Program-made: the position numbers and the translations under genes
NCBI RefSeq assembly: GCF_001605725.1
Contig: NZ_CP011530.1
Location: 1,984,001-2,048,000 of the forward strand
DNA: 64,000 bases
Source: Mycobacteroides immunogenum
GTDB taxonomy: Bacteria > Actinomycetota > Actinomycetes > Mycobacteriales > Mycobacteriaceae
Direction of reading: 5' to 3'
In this document: piece by piece, positions 8,081 to 15,984 of the stretch
How positions within the stretch are numbered: the stretch's first letter is position 1
Layout of the letters: each line of letters begins with the position of its first letter
Notes under the pieces: model-generated
The model's input: the letters and a program-made list of their open reading frames with translations, nothing else
What the model was told of the DNA's origin: nothing
Database searches by the model: none

Positions 8081-8851
8081 ATGAAAAGGCTTGGTGCGTT
8101 GGTGGTTGCGGCCACCCTGCTACTGGTGACGGCGCCGTTGGCCGCGGCCTGGGGCCCGCAGGGGCACACCGTCGTGGGAGCGGTCGCCGACGCGAGACTT
8201 TCGCCCGCGGCCCGCGCCGAGGTATCCCGCCTGCTGGCGGGCGAGGCCACTCCCACGCTGGCCGGCGTTGCGAACTGGGCCGACCAGGTGCGTCCCAGCC
8301 GCCCAGAGACCGCACCATGGCACTACGCCGATATCGCCGAGAACAACTGCCAATACGTGCCCGGGATCAATGGCGACAACGGCAACAACGTCATCGAGGC
8401 CATTCGCACCCAGACCGCGATCCTGGGCGACACCACCAAAACGGATGCCGAGCGCGCGGAGGCGCTCAAGTTCGTGGTGCATTTCGTCGGCGATATCCAT
8501 CAGCCCATGCATGACGCCTACTCGCGTGACCGCGGCGGCAACGACATCCCGCTCACCTACAACGGCAGGCGCACCAATCTGCATTCGGTGTGGGACAGCG
8601 GATTACTGGGTACCCGGGGTCTGAATGACACCCAGTACACCCAGTTGATCCAGGGCTTGCCTGCACCGGACCTCGGCGGCACCGATCCCGCCGGCTGGGC
8701 GCAGGACACCTGCCAGATCGCCGTCGGGGTGTACCCCAGCACCTCGACCATCGGTGCCGAGTACACCAACCAATACCGCCCGGTCGCCGAGGGTCAATTG
8801 CGTCTGGCCGGCGAGCGTCTGGCGCGCTTGATCAATGCCACATTGACCTAG
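8081..8851 (+). CDS. Secreted S1/P1-type zinc nuclease
   Basis: The 256-residue protein starts at ATG 8081 (in-frame GTGs at 8075 and 8078 are possible). The signal peptide should be cut after AAA, leaving a mature N-terminal Trp followed by GPQGH; that Trp backbone is a zinc ligand in P1 nuclease. Further ligands are seen in ANWADQ, WHYADI, HFVGDIHQPMH and NLHSVWD, so the trinuclear zinc site looks complete. The family degrades single-stranded RNA and DNA and removes 3' phosphates. In bacteria it is probably a nutrient or phosphate scavenger in the envelope or outside the cell. Confidence 0.9.
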   Translation: MKRLGALVVAATLLLVTAPLAAAWGPQGHTVVGAVADARLSPAARAEVSRLLAGEATPTLAGVANWADQVRPSRPETAPWHYADIAENNCQYVPGINGDNGNNVIEAIRTQTAILGDTTKTDAERAEALKFVVHFVGDIHQPMHDAYSRDRGGNDIPLTYNGRRTNLHSVWDSGLLGTRGLNDTQYTQLIQGLPAPDLGGTDPAGWAQDTCQIAVGVYPSTSTIGAEYTNQYRPVAEGQLRLAGERLARLINATLT

Positions 8852-9007
8852 CGGATTGGGCGCGCCTTAGGCCGTCAATACCTGTCACCGGAATGGTCTA
8901 CTATGCCTCAATTGGGGATTGGCGGTGACCACAGTTGGCTGGCCGCTGATTGGGTCGGGCAATGTCGGTTTGCGGTGTGTCGATGGTTGCTTGAGTAAGG
9001 GCGATAA

Positions 9008-10114
9008 GTGAATACCACATATCCGGGTCGGGCGGATGCGGGCGCGGGATGGCATGGGCGGGGTAGCAGGGTCTACCAGGCCAATAACGACCTCCTGGAA
9101 CAGGTTCGGCTACAGCGGGCGGTCTCCCAGGTCACGGCCATATCGATCACAGTCATTGGCGCGTCGGCCATTCTGATGGCCTCGGCGGGATTGTCGATCA
9201 TGCCCGCGCTGTGTATCGGTCTCGCCCTTCCGGCATTCGGCTGGGGAATCCGTTACATGCTGCGGCGGCCGGTTAGCTACGTGGAGTCCATTGCCTACGT
9301 CACCTATTGCGACGTCGCCATTCTGATCGGCATCTGGGTGGTGACGAGTTCCGGTGCGGCCTTTGTGAAATTGGCCTGGTTATTGGCCGCCAATACCTAT
9401 GTGTCGGTGCTGCACGGCCGGCTGGCCGTGGTGGTGCAGACCCTGGTGACGGCGGCCGGGACCGCCTTGGCGGTGATCGGCGCGGTCCTTCGCCACGATG
9501 TGAGCGCCACGGTGCTGACCTCGGTGGTGTTTACCATGTTGCTGGCCAATGTGATTGCCGGATGGCTCATCTACTTGGGCAAGGGCCAGTTCGCCGAGCA
9601 TGCCGTCGGGAGGGACCACCTGTCGCGTCACGACCATCTGACGGGCCTGCTGAACCGGCGCGGCCTGCAAGAGGCCTACGCGACGTGGGCCGGGGTGCCC
9701 GGCATGCAGGTGGTGGTCGCCGTCGTCGACCTCAATGCGTTCAAGTCGGTCAACGACACCTTTGGCCACCATGTGGGGGACGAGGTATTGCGCCGCGCCG
9801 CGGAACGCCTGCGCGCGGTGGCCGGGCCGGACGCGTTGTTGGCCCGGCTCGGTGGCGACGAGTTCGGCATTGTGGCGCTCACCGATTCGCCGCGCGAGCT
9901 GGACTACCGGACCGCGGTGCGCGAGGCGCTCAGCGGCGACGACGGGTTGCCCGTGACCGCCAGCGTCGGCGTGGCCGGCGTGGTGCTGCCCGAATCTGAC
10001 CGGACGGTGACGCATTCGCTGGCCTCGGTGGTTCCGTACCTGCTCGTGGAGGCCGACGGCGCGATGTACCACGCGAAAAAGGACGCCGGAATAGAGCAGC
10101 ATCCACCCCGCTAA
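9008..10114 (+). CDS. Membrane diguanylate cyclase (GGDEF)
   Basis: The 368-residue protein starts at GTG 9008. About six transmembrane helices span residues 40-195, followed by HDHLTGLLNRRGL and a GGDEF domain with the intact signature GGDEF at 282-286, so it should make cyclic di-GMP from two GTP. The inhibitory I-site position five residues before the signature reads GPDA instead of RxxD, so product inhibition is probably absent. No EAL or sensor domain other than the membrane region is seen. A two-gene membrane module follows about 100 bases downstream on the same strand. Confidence 0.9.
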   Translation: MNTTYPGRADAGAGWHGRGSRVYQANNDLLEQVRLQRAVSQVTAISITVIGASAILMASAGLSIMPALCIGLALPAFGWGIRYMLRRPVSYVESIAYVTYCDVAILIGIWVVTSSGAAFVKLAWLLAANTYVSVLHGRLAVVVQTLVTAAGTALAVIGAVLRHDVSATVLTSVVFTMLLANVIAGWLIYLGKGQFAEHAVGRDHLSRHDHLTGLLNRRGLQEAYATWAGVPGMQVVVAVVDLNAFKSVNDTFGHHVGDEVLRRAAERLRAVAGPDALLARLGGDEFGIVALTDSPRELDYRTAVREALSGDDGLPVTASVGVAGVVLPESDRTVTHSLASVVPYLLVEADGAMYHAKKDAGIEQHPPR

Positions 10115-10214
10115 ATGTTGGTGATTCGGGCTCGCGGTCATCTCGTGCGGTGGGATGATTACCCACGCTGAGCGTGTTCGTTCGGCATTGGGTTCACATG
10201 AAGGGCGCGGTCTC

Positions 10215-10370
10215 ATGACCGAGATTCAGGGTAGTAACGAAGTGCCCGACAAGCCTCCCGCCTCCTCGCCGACCAGGCCGGCGTCAGACGATACGTGGGA
10301 GCCGTGGGGCAGTAGCGAGAAGCAGAAGTTCGGCCAGGCCGATGGCAGCGGAAACGTCCAGCAGTTCTAA
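10215..10370 (+). CDS. Small disordered hypothetical protein
   Basis: The 51-residue protein starts at ATG 10215 with AAGGG upstream; a longer form from 10155 has a poor start. It is rich in Pro, Ser, Asp and Gly (ending DGSGNVQQF) and has no predicted fold. Its last 29 bases overlap the next gene, so the two are probably translationally coupled. Confidence 0.45.
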   Translation: MTEIQGSNEVPDKPPASSPTRPASDDTWEPWGSSEKQKFGQADGSGNVQQF

Positions 10371-10893
10371 TACCTCAGACGCAGAATTCATCTCACCCGC
10401 GGGCAAGGTCTACCAGTTGATGGTGGCCAGCCTGTTGGCCACCGAGTTCGATCGAAAGAAGACGCTCGAAGCCAGGGGCGCTGTCCTGGTGACCTCAAGC
10501 GTCTCCCTGCTGACCCTGGTGAGCGGTGTCATGGTGCTGCTGGCGGGGAAGGACTATGTCTTTCGCGACCACTGCTCCTTCATGATCCTGCTCGGCGCGT
10601 TGTTGGCGTTCATCGCCTCGGCCACGTGTGCGATCTTTGTGCAGACCTATGGATTCGGCTACACGGTGATGGACCGCGCGACGCTGAAAAGCCTTGAGGG
10701 CAAAAGTAACTGGTCGCGAACCGCGGACGATGCTGCCCGCAATTGGGTACATTGGCAAGTCATCTCGATCTGCTCGCTGCGCGAAAGTAACGGCATCAAA
10801 GCCAATCTCGTCGTGTGCGGTCTGGCACTTCAGGTGCTCGCGATCGTCCTGTTGTCGGGGTCGTTAGGACTGGAACTGTCCAGCAGGTTCTGA
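10342..10893 (+). CDS. Four-helix membrane protein, SLATT/Pycsar-TM-like shape
   Basis: The 183-residue protein has a soluble N-terminal segment. Helix-forming FDRKKTLEARG runs straight into a transmembrane stretch (AVLVTSSVSLLTLVSGVMVLLAG), a second follows near 75-95, then a cytoplasmic helical region with the conserved-looking RESNGIKANL, and a last membrane helix. This layout resembles small membrane effectors of nucleotide-signalling defence systems, but no sequence signature proves it. It lies downstream of a GGDEF cyclase. It could equally be an ordinary mycobacterial membrane protein. ATG 10342 lies inside the previous frame. Confidence 0.6.
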   Translation: MAAETSSSSNTSDAEFISPAGKVYQLMVASLLATEFDRKKTLEARGAVLVTSSVSLLTLVSGVMVLLAGKDYVFRDHCSFMILLGALLAFIASATCAIFVQTYGFGYTVMDRATLKSLEGKSNWSRTADDAARNWVHWQVISICSLRESNGIKANLVVCGLALQVLAIVLLSGSLGLELSSRF

Positions 10894-10908
10894 GCGGCGC
10901 CCGCGCGC

Positions 10909-10942
10909 AAAAAAAGACGGCGGCCCGGATATCCGGGCCGCC
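10909..10942 (-). terminator. Strong intrinsic terminator of the GH16 gene
   Basis: Bases 10919-10942 are a perfect 24-base palindrome (GGCGGCCCGGAT with its complement). On the minus strand it is followed by a run of seven T, the classic intrinsic terminator, about 20 bases after the glucanase stop. It separates that gene from the convergent membrane gene. Confidence 0.9.
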
Positions 10943-10962
10943 GCCAACAACTTTCCGCTCGA

Positions 10963-11787
10963 CTACCAGACGCGCACGTAGTCGACGAGCATCTCCGCCG
11001 GGTATGAGCCACCGGCCGGATCGCCGCCGCCGGAACCGGAGACGGCCAGGTTCAGCATCGGCTGCAGCGTGTAGCCGGGATCGTTAAACGGCCAATCGTC
11101 AAGGGAATTGGCGTCGACCGTCAGGTACGGCTCCATGCCGTCGTGGTAGTCCATCCAGAAGTACAGCCCGGCCTCGGTCCAGGTGCAGCGCCAGGTGTGC
11201 CAGTTGCTGTCGATAGGCACGGGCAGCGTCTCGAACGAGGTGCCGTCCAGGCGCGCGTGCACCGTGGTGCCCGAGGGCCAGTCACGGTTGCCGTACCACT
11301 CCGCCATGTCGATCTCGCCGCCACGCTCGGGGTTGTCGTTCAGCAGCCACCAGGCCGGCCAGCATCCGTCGGTCAAGCAGTTGAACTTGATGCGTGCCTC
11401 GAAGGTGTGGCCCATACCGCCGCGGAAGGTGCCGTGCAGCTTGCCGCTGAAGTACTTGTTGCCTTCCTTGGTCGCACGGATCACCAGGTTGGAGTTTCCG
11501 TCGAGGAAGATGTTGGTGCGGCTGTCGCGGTACTCGCCCATGTTCTCGGGACGATCCCAGAACACCGGGTTCTTGATCTTCTCGCGGAACTTCGCGGCCA
11601 CCCACTTGGAGCCATCGGGCGCCGATCCCGCGGGCCCGTCGAACTCGTCGCGGAAGATAAAACCGCTGGCCTGGGCGTCGGGCGGTGCCGCAGGCGGATG
11701 CACCCGATCGGCCTGAGCCTTGGGGAGGGGCAAAGCAGCCGCGGCCATGCCGAAGCCCATGGTCAGTATCAATTTACGGCGATCCAT
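10963..11787 (-). CDS. Secreted GH16 endo-beta-glucanase-like enzyme
   Basis: The 274-residue protein starts at ATG 11787 (GTG 11796 adds three residues). The N-terminus MDRRKLILTMGFGMAAAALP is a twin-arginine signal. The mature part has the jelly-roll pattern of glycoside hydrolase family 16, with the catalytic block GGEIDMAEW holding nucleophile and acid/base Glu around the central Asp. WPAWWLLND and WHTWRCTW line the cleft. It resembles M. tuberculosis Rv0315, a beta-1,3-glucanase-like protein. It is the last gene after cytochrome b561 with a 66-base gap. Confidence 0.9.
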   Translation of the reverse strand: MDRRKLILTMGFGMAAAALPLPKAQADRVHPPAAPPDAQASGFIFRDEFDGPAGSAPDGSKWVAAKFREKIKNPVFWDRPENMGEYRDSRTNIFLDGNSNLVIRATKEGNKYFSGKLHGTFRGGMGHTFEARIKFNCLTDGCWPAWWLLNDNPERGGEIDMAEWYGNRDWPSGTTVHARLDGTSFETLPVPIDSNWHTWRCTWTEAGLYFWMDYHDGMEPYLTVDANSLDDWPFNDPGYTLQPMLNLAVSGSGGGDPAGGSYPAEMLVDYVRVW

Positions 11788-11853
11788 TTCAGGCACCCCG
11801 AAACGATAATGGTTGTTCCTTGGTGGTGGGCGCAGCCCCGGCCGTTTTGGCTG

Positions 11854-12393
11854 CTAGTGGCGCGGCAGCATTCTGGTCAGCAGCTTGTCCCGCAACCCGA
11901 TTGTGTGAATCAGTACGGCGCTGACATGGGCAACTATGCAGGCGAGCAACGCATACGCCACCCAGGCGTGCGCCTCGCGCAGTAAGCCGTACCACTGCAC
12001 GCTGGAGGGTGTGATCGACGGCAACCTCAGTCCGGCGATCTCGACCGGCACCCCCGAGGCCGACACCAGCGCCCACCCGATCACCGGCTGCGCCAGGAAC
12101 AGCGTGTACATCGCCAGCTCGGAGCCCGCTGCGATCAACCGTTCCGGCCCGGCCAATGACAGCGGCGGCGGCCTGTGCCAGATCCGGTTCCCGATCCGCA
12201 GCACCGCCAGCACCAGCACCAGCACGCCGATGGTCTTATGCCAGGCCAGTACCATGGGGTAGTCGCCGAGCGACCCGACGAGCAGCGCACCCAGCACCAG
12301 CATCGCGATGATCGCGACCGCCATCAGCCAGTGCAGTAACTGCGCCGCCAGCCCGAAACGCTCATCGACCGGGGACGTGGTGGATTCCGTCAT
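11854..12393 (-). CDS. Cytochrome b561 family membrane protein
   Basis: The protein has about 179 residues from ATG 12393, whose first base overlaps the TGA of the upstream gene (TGATG), so translation is coupled. Four transmembrane helices carry the expected haem ligands: His in LLHWLM, AWHKTIG, EAHAWV and CIVAHVSA. It is a b-type dihaem electron carrier, probably passing quinol electrons to the catalase-like partner made by the gene before it. Confidence 0.9.
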   Translation of the reverse strand: MTESTTSPVDERFGLAAQLLHWLMAVAIIAMLVLGALLVGSLGDYPMVLAWHKTIGVLVLVLAVLRIGNRIWHRPPPLSLAGPERLIAAGSELAMYTLFLAQPVIGWALVSASGVPVEIAGLRLPSITPSSVQWYGLLREAHAWVAYALLACIVAHVSAVLIHTIGLRDKLLTRMLPRH

Positions 12394-13427
12394 CACATGT
12401 CCTGCCCGAACTGTTCCACCGGCGCGGGAGTCTCCCGCGCACGCCGCCGATACGACTCGGCATAGATCGCCGCGCGGGCCGCCAGAATCGGATCATCGGA
12501 CAGCTCAATTCCCTTGGGCAACACCGTCGGATCGAAGTTGGTGTCCCGGATGTGTTCCTGCTCCAGCGGTATCGCATGCCCCAGCACCAGGGTCCCGACG
12601 TCGATCTGCCTGCGGTCCGGCGGCCACGGCAGCGTCGGATCGTGTGTCGGATCCTGCCCGGGGACCCCGAGCTGCAGCAGCAGCCGGTAGCGCAGCTCGC
12701 CGGAACGCACCCGCCGGGCCAGTGTCTCGAACATCCAGTTCGGGCCATTCTTCGCCGGGTTTCCGGCAGGCTTCCCGTCGGGAACCACCCGCCAGCGCAC
12801 CGGCGTGCGTGCTCCATTCTTGGTGACGAAAATGAAGGTGTTGAGGCTCGAATAGCTCGCCTCGGCGAACGACGCCGCCTTGGGGCCGGCCTCGATGAGC
12901 TTCTGGGCGGCCGCGGCGGGTGGGTTGTCCCGCATGAACGCGGCTACCCGATCCTTATCCCCGGAAAGCCGCGCCGAGAGCAGCCCGAAGAACATCTCCG
13001 GGGTGGGGGCCATGAAGACCGGGGCCGCGGCCATCGCGGTGCGCCACTGCTCCCCGCCGGGGAGTGAAAACTCCAGGGCCAGTGCCTGTCCGGAGCCGTT
13101 GTCGGGTTGATGCGGGTTCTGGCCGCCCACCGAAAACCGCCCGGCCACCGGGTACACACCCTTGGTGAACACCGAGGCCGACGAGATCTCCGCGCCCGCG
13201 CCGTTGCTCTCGAAACGTCCCGACACCGCAAGGGCTTTGGCGTGATTGCGGCGATATCCGACGAACTTTCCGCCCGTCGTCTCGAACAGGTCGATGAACG
13301 AGCGCCCGGTCAACCGGGAGCCGACCCGCCCCTCCAACGCCAAGAAGCCACCCAGCCCCGTCACGGTGACGGCTCCGGCAGCGACCAGACCCACGAACAT
13401 GCGGCGATCCAGCTTCTGTGTGACCAC
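12393..13427 (-). CDS. Catalase-family haem protein (SrpA-like), exported
   Basis: The protein has about 344 residues from GTG 13427; the frame stays open to 14090 but that part is antisense to the dipeptidase. The N-terminus KLDRRMFVGLVAAGAV is a twin-arginine or membrane anchor. The core matches small catalase-related peroxidases: RNHAKALAVSG, GGQNPHQPDN, LPGGEQWRTAM and the late LEQEHIRDTNFDPTVLPKGI. Overlap with cytochrome b561 suggests a periplasmic peroxidase fed by a membrane electron carrier. It shares a 51-base divergent promoter region with the dipeptidase. Confidence 0.88.
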   Translation of the reverse strand: MVTQKLDRRMFVGLVAAGAVTVTGLGGFLALEGRVGSRLTGRSFIDLFETTGGKFVGYRRNHAKALAVSGRFESNGAGAEISSASVFTKGVYPVAGRFSVGGQNPHQPDNGSGQALALEFSLPGGEQWRTAMAAAPVFMAPTPEMFFGLLSARLSGDKDRVAAFMRDNPPAAAAQKLIEAGPKAASFAEASYSSLNTFIFVTKNGARTPVRWRVVPDGKPAGNPAKNGPNWMFETLARRVRSGELRYRLLLQLGVPGQDPTHDPTLPWPPDRRQIDVGTLVLGHAIPLEQEHIRDTNFDPTVLPKGIELSDDPILAARAAIYAESYRRRARETPAPVEQFGQDM

Positions 13428-13478
13428 GAATGTGAGGGTAATACCGGAATCTGAAGGTCCAATGAAGACAATGAAGAG

Positions 13479-14147
13479 ATGATGAAGCGTCTGATCCTCG
13501 GTTTCGGGTACGCAGCCCTCGGTATCGGCTGTGCTCTCGGCCAGCTCGCCCCCGCCAGCGCCGACCCCGACATCCCGCCCGTCAGTGAGGCCGCCCGCGC
13601 CGCCGGGCTGCTCGATGTGCGCACCGTGGTGCCCGACGCCGTCATCGATCTGCGCTACGCCACCACCAACAACTTCACCGGTGTGCAGCTGTATCCGGCC
13701 GACGCGCGCTGCCTGGTGCACGAGTCGATGGCGCCCGGCCTCAAGACCGCCGCCGACAAGCTGCGTACCAACGGCGAGCGCTTGGTCTTCTGGGACTGCT
13801 ACCGCCCGCATGAGGTGCAGGTCCGCATGTTCCAGGTGGTGCCCAACCCCAACTGGGTCGCCAAGCCCAGCCAGTACGCCCGCAGCCACGAGGCCGGACG
13901 TTCGGTGGACGTCACGTTGGCCAACGCACGCGGCCTGGTCGATATGGGCACCGGCTTCGATGATTTCTCGCCGCGCTCGCTGGCTTTTGCCACCGACGGG
14001 GTGAGTCCGGACCAGCAGGCCAACCGGGCACGGCTGCGCGCCGCCATGCAAGCCGGTGGGCTGCAGGTGTATTCGGGGGAGTGGTGGCACTTTGACGGTC
14101 CCGGCGCGGGCGAGGGCCGCCCGTTCCTGAACGCGCCCGTGAACTGA
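13479..14147 (+). CDS. Secreted D-Ala-D-Ala dipeptidase (VanX type, M15D)
   Basis: The 222-residue protein has a signal peptide ending ASADP. The zinc peptidase motifs are SHEAGRSVDVT (His and Asp ligands) and GEWWHFD (catalytic Glu and His ligand); FWDCYRPHEVQ is the conserved substrate Arg block. It cleaves D-alanyl-D-alanine or related muropeptide ends. As an exported enzyme without vanH or vanA neighbours, it is more likely a peptidoglycan recycler than a vancomycin-resistance enzyme. Confidence 0.9.
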   Translation: MMKRLILGFGYAALGIGCALGQLAPASADPDIPPVSEAARAAGLLDVRTVVPDAVIDLRYATTNNFTGVQLYPADARCLVHESMAPGLKTAADKLRTNGERLVFWDCYRPHEVQVRMFQVVPNPNWVAKPSQYARSHEAGRSVDVTLANARGLVDMGTGFDDFSPRSLAFATDGVSPDQQANRARLRAAMQAGGLQVYSGEWWHFDGPGAGEGRPFLNAPVN

Positions 14148-14230
14148 TCAGACGGTTGTTCTGAAACCCGGGAGATGTGAGTAGTCCAGTACCCGGTGCA
14201 AGGGCGCCCTGGCGGAGTAATTTCCCTGCC

Positions 14231-14902
14231 ATGCTTGCGTCACCGAGTACCGCGGGAAGACTGCACCGCAGTGCCCCGCTCGCGCTGTTGGCCGGTGCCC
14301 TCGTCGCTTGCGGCGGCGCCGGTGAGACGGTCACGCGCACCGTGACCCAAACCGTCACCGATCAGACGACGATCATCCACGAGGGCGGCTCATCCACATC
14401 TGTGAAGAAGTCCACCGACGACGGGCTCGCGTGGGTGCCGTACGGCCCCAAGGACCCCGCTTTCCCGACGCCGGGCTGGGATGTGTACGTCTACTTCCTC
14501 AAACACGACTGCGAGAGCCTGACGAAGGTTCAGAACCCGGCGGGCAATCTTTATGACGCCGCGGTGGGGGTGTGCCGGGCTGCGGTGAACGGCGAAGAGA
14601 ACCAATGGAGCACTGCGGCAAAGGCCTTCGCGGCACGTGGGACGGGGATCGAGATCGGTCCGGCGCAGTGCGTGGACGACACGATCGCGGCGATGGTCTC
14701 CAAACTCCTGGCCTGGCATGAGCAGAACCCGGGTCGACAGCCTTCCCTGACCTTCCCGCAGACCGGCGGCCGCACCGCCTGCTCGAAGGACAACAACAGC
14801 TTTGTGCCCCCGGATGAGAGTGGCGACACCAGTTCTTCCACAACCAGTTCCACCACATCCAGCACGACGACAACGGCGACAACGACCCCGCCGGGCCGGT
14901 GA
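14231..14902 (+). CDS. Lipoprotein of unknown function
   Basis: The 223-residue protein starts at ATG 14231 (an in-frame GTG at 14177 is possible). The lipobox is LVACGG. After a Thr/Val-rich stretch comes a globular domain of about 130 residues with four Cys that may form disulfides (CES, VCRA, QCVD, ACSKD). The C-terminus is a low-complexity Ser/Thr tail. It converges with the next gene with two bases between. Confidence 0.7.
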   Translation: MLASPSTAGRLHRSAPLALLAGALVACGGAGETVTRTVTQTVTDQTTIIHEGGSSTSVKKSTDDGLAWVPYGPKDPAFPTPGWDVYVYFLKHDCESLTKVQNPAGNLYDAAVGVCRAAVNGEENQWSTAAKAFAARGTGIEIGPAQCVDDTIAAMVSKLLAWHEQNPGRQPSLTFPQTGGRTACSKDNNSFVPPDESGDTSSSTTSSTTSSTTTTATTTPPGR

Positions 14903-14904
14903 GC

Positions 14905-15795
14905 TCAGTGGGAGAACTGCCAGTGCACCGAATTGTCCTCGTCCAGCACGATGATGCTGCCGTTGCGGGCGGTCCAGCCCTCGGTCATCAGAAACAACCG
15001 GCCCCCGGATTCGGCAAGCAGCCGTAGCCCGGTGGTGCGGTACAGCGTCTTGGGTCCGGTGGTGATCTGCTCGGTGTGCACCACGGGTGAGTCGATGCCC
15101 AAAGGGCTTTCGCTGACCGCCGTCGCGCGGGGCAGCGAGGTCACCGAGTCCTCGTAGCGCTGTGCGTATCCGCGCCCGACGATATCGGCGTAACCCTGCA
15201 CCGCCCAGAACAATGCTGCCGCAATCACAATGCCGACCAACACCGCCTCCAGTACATCCTGGGGCCGGGCAATGGCGGCGCGGGGCCGCGCGCGTTCGGC
15301 GCCTTGACGGCTCAGATGCCTGCCGTACACCGCCAGCGCGGTGCCGATCGCGATCATCAGTGGCCACAGCACCGACCCGGGCTCCCACGTGCGCGTCAGC
15401 GCGGGCATCACCACGCCCAGGATCGCGATAACCAGCCCGCCGAGCATCGTCACCCGGCAGACCAGCCGGACACCGGCGGTCATGCCGTCGCGCTCGATCG
15501 TCTCGCTTACCGCGCGATGTGCTGCCAGCCAAGCGATTCCGATGACAGCCGTCGCCAGGATCGGCAGATACAGCGTGCTGATGCTGCGCAGCACATAGTC
15601 CTGAGTGGTGAAGCGGAACAGACTCACTTCGACGCCCATCGACTGGGACTGTGCGTCGCTGCGCGCCCAGCCGAAATACAGCAGCAGCGCGGTGATCATG
15701 GTCAACGGTGTGCCCACCGTGGTGATCACGGCAATAACGGGGCGAAGGATCGACACCGGATCCTCTGAGTGCTCCGACGCTGTCTCGGCCGGCAT
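14905..15795 (-). CDS. Membrane protein of unknown function
   Basis: The 296-residue protein has five or six transmembrane helices (about 20-45, 75-95, 115-140, 145-165, 190-210) and a C-terminal extracytoplasmic domain of about 85 residues ending DEDNSVHWQFSH. It has no enzyme signature. Its start lies just upstream of the ABC-F promoter on the opposite strand. Confidence 0.65.
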   Translation of the reverse strand: MPAETASEHSEDPVSILRPVIAVITTVGTPLTMITALLLYFGWARSDAQSQSMGVEVSLFRFTTQDYVLRSISTLYLPILATAVIGIAWLAAHRAVSETIERDGMTAGVRLVCRVTMLGGLVIAILGVVMPALTRTWEPGSVLWPLMIAIGTALAVYGRHLSRQGAERARPRAAIARPQDVLEAVLVGIVIAAALFWAVQGYADIVGRGYAQRYEDSVTSLPRATAVSESPLGIDSPVVHTEQITTGPKTLYRTTGLRLLAESGGRLFLMTEGWTARNGSIIVLDEDNSVHWQFSH

Positions 15796-15832
15796 GCCAG
15801 CATGCTACGCGCGACGGCCCTGACCTGGGTGG

Positions 15833-15870
15833 AAAATTCCCTTGCCGCTCAACCCGGCTGCGCCTATCCT
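15833..15870 (+). promoter_or_regulatory. WhiB7-type promoter of the ABC-F gene
   Basis: TTGCCG (15842-15847), a 17-bp spacer and TATCCT (15865-15870) form a SigA-type promoter. AAAATT (15833-15838) sits three bases before the -35, the AT-rich contact site known from WhiB7-activated mycobacterial promoters. It serves the leader and ABC-F gene below. Confidence 0.7.
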
Positions 15871-15892
15871 GGCTGGCGTCCTCGTTCCCGAC

Positions 15893-15984
15893 GAAAGGTA
15901 CGACATGGATCTGTGAGGTCTGGCAATCCGCCGGCGCGCCATCGCGCGATTTCGGCGACCCCACCTCACAGGAAGGTCCTTTCC
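15893..15984 (+). promoter_or_regulatory. Leader with micro-ORF and SD-masking hairpin
   Basis: GAAAGG (15893-15898) is placed six bases before ATG GAT CTG TGA (15905-15916), a three-codon reading frame. CTGTGAGGT (15911-15919), overlapping that stop, is perfectly complementary to ACCTCACAG (15963-15971), which touches the ABC-F ribosome binding site GGAAGG (15971-15976). A small GCGCG/CGCGC stem is nested inside. A ribosome stalled on the micro-ORF would free the binding site. Confidence 0.7.

Noticed and set aside
13428..14090. N-terminal extension of the catalase-like frame
   Set aside because: It runs antisense to the VanX-type dipeptidase, and a Tat-type N-terminus begins at 13427.
15769..15984. 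Upstream extension of the ABC-F frame
   Set aside because: It covers the promoter and leader; ATG 15985 has a good ribosome binding site and begins the ABC domain.
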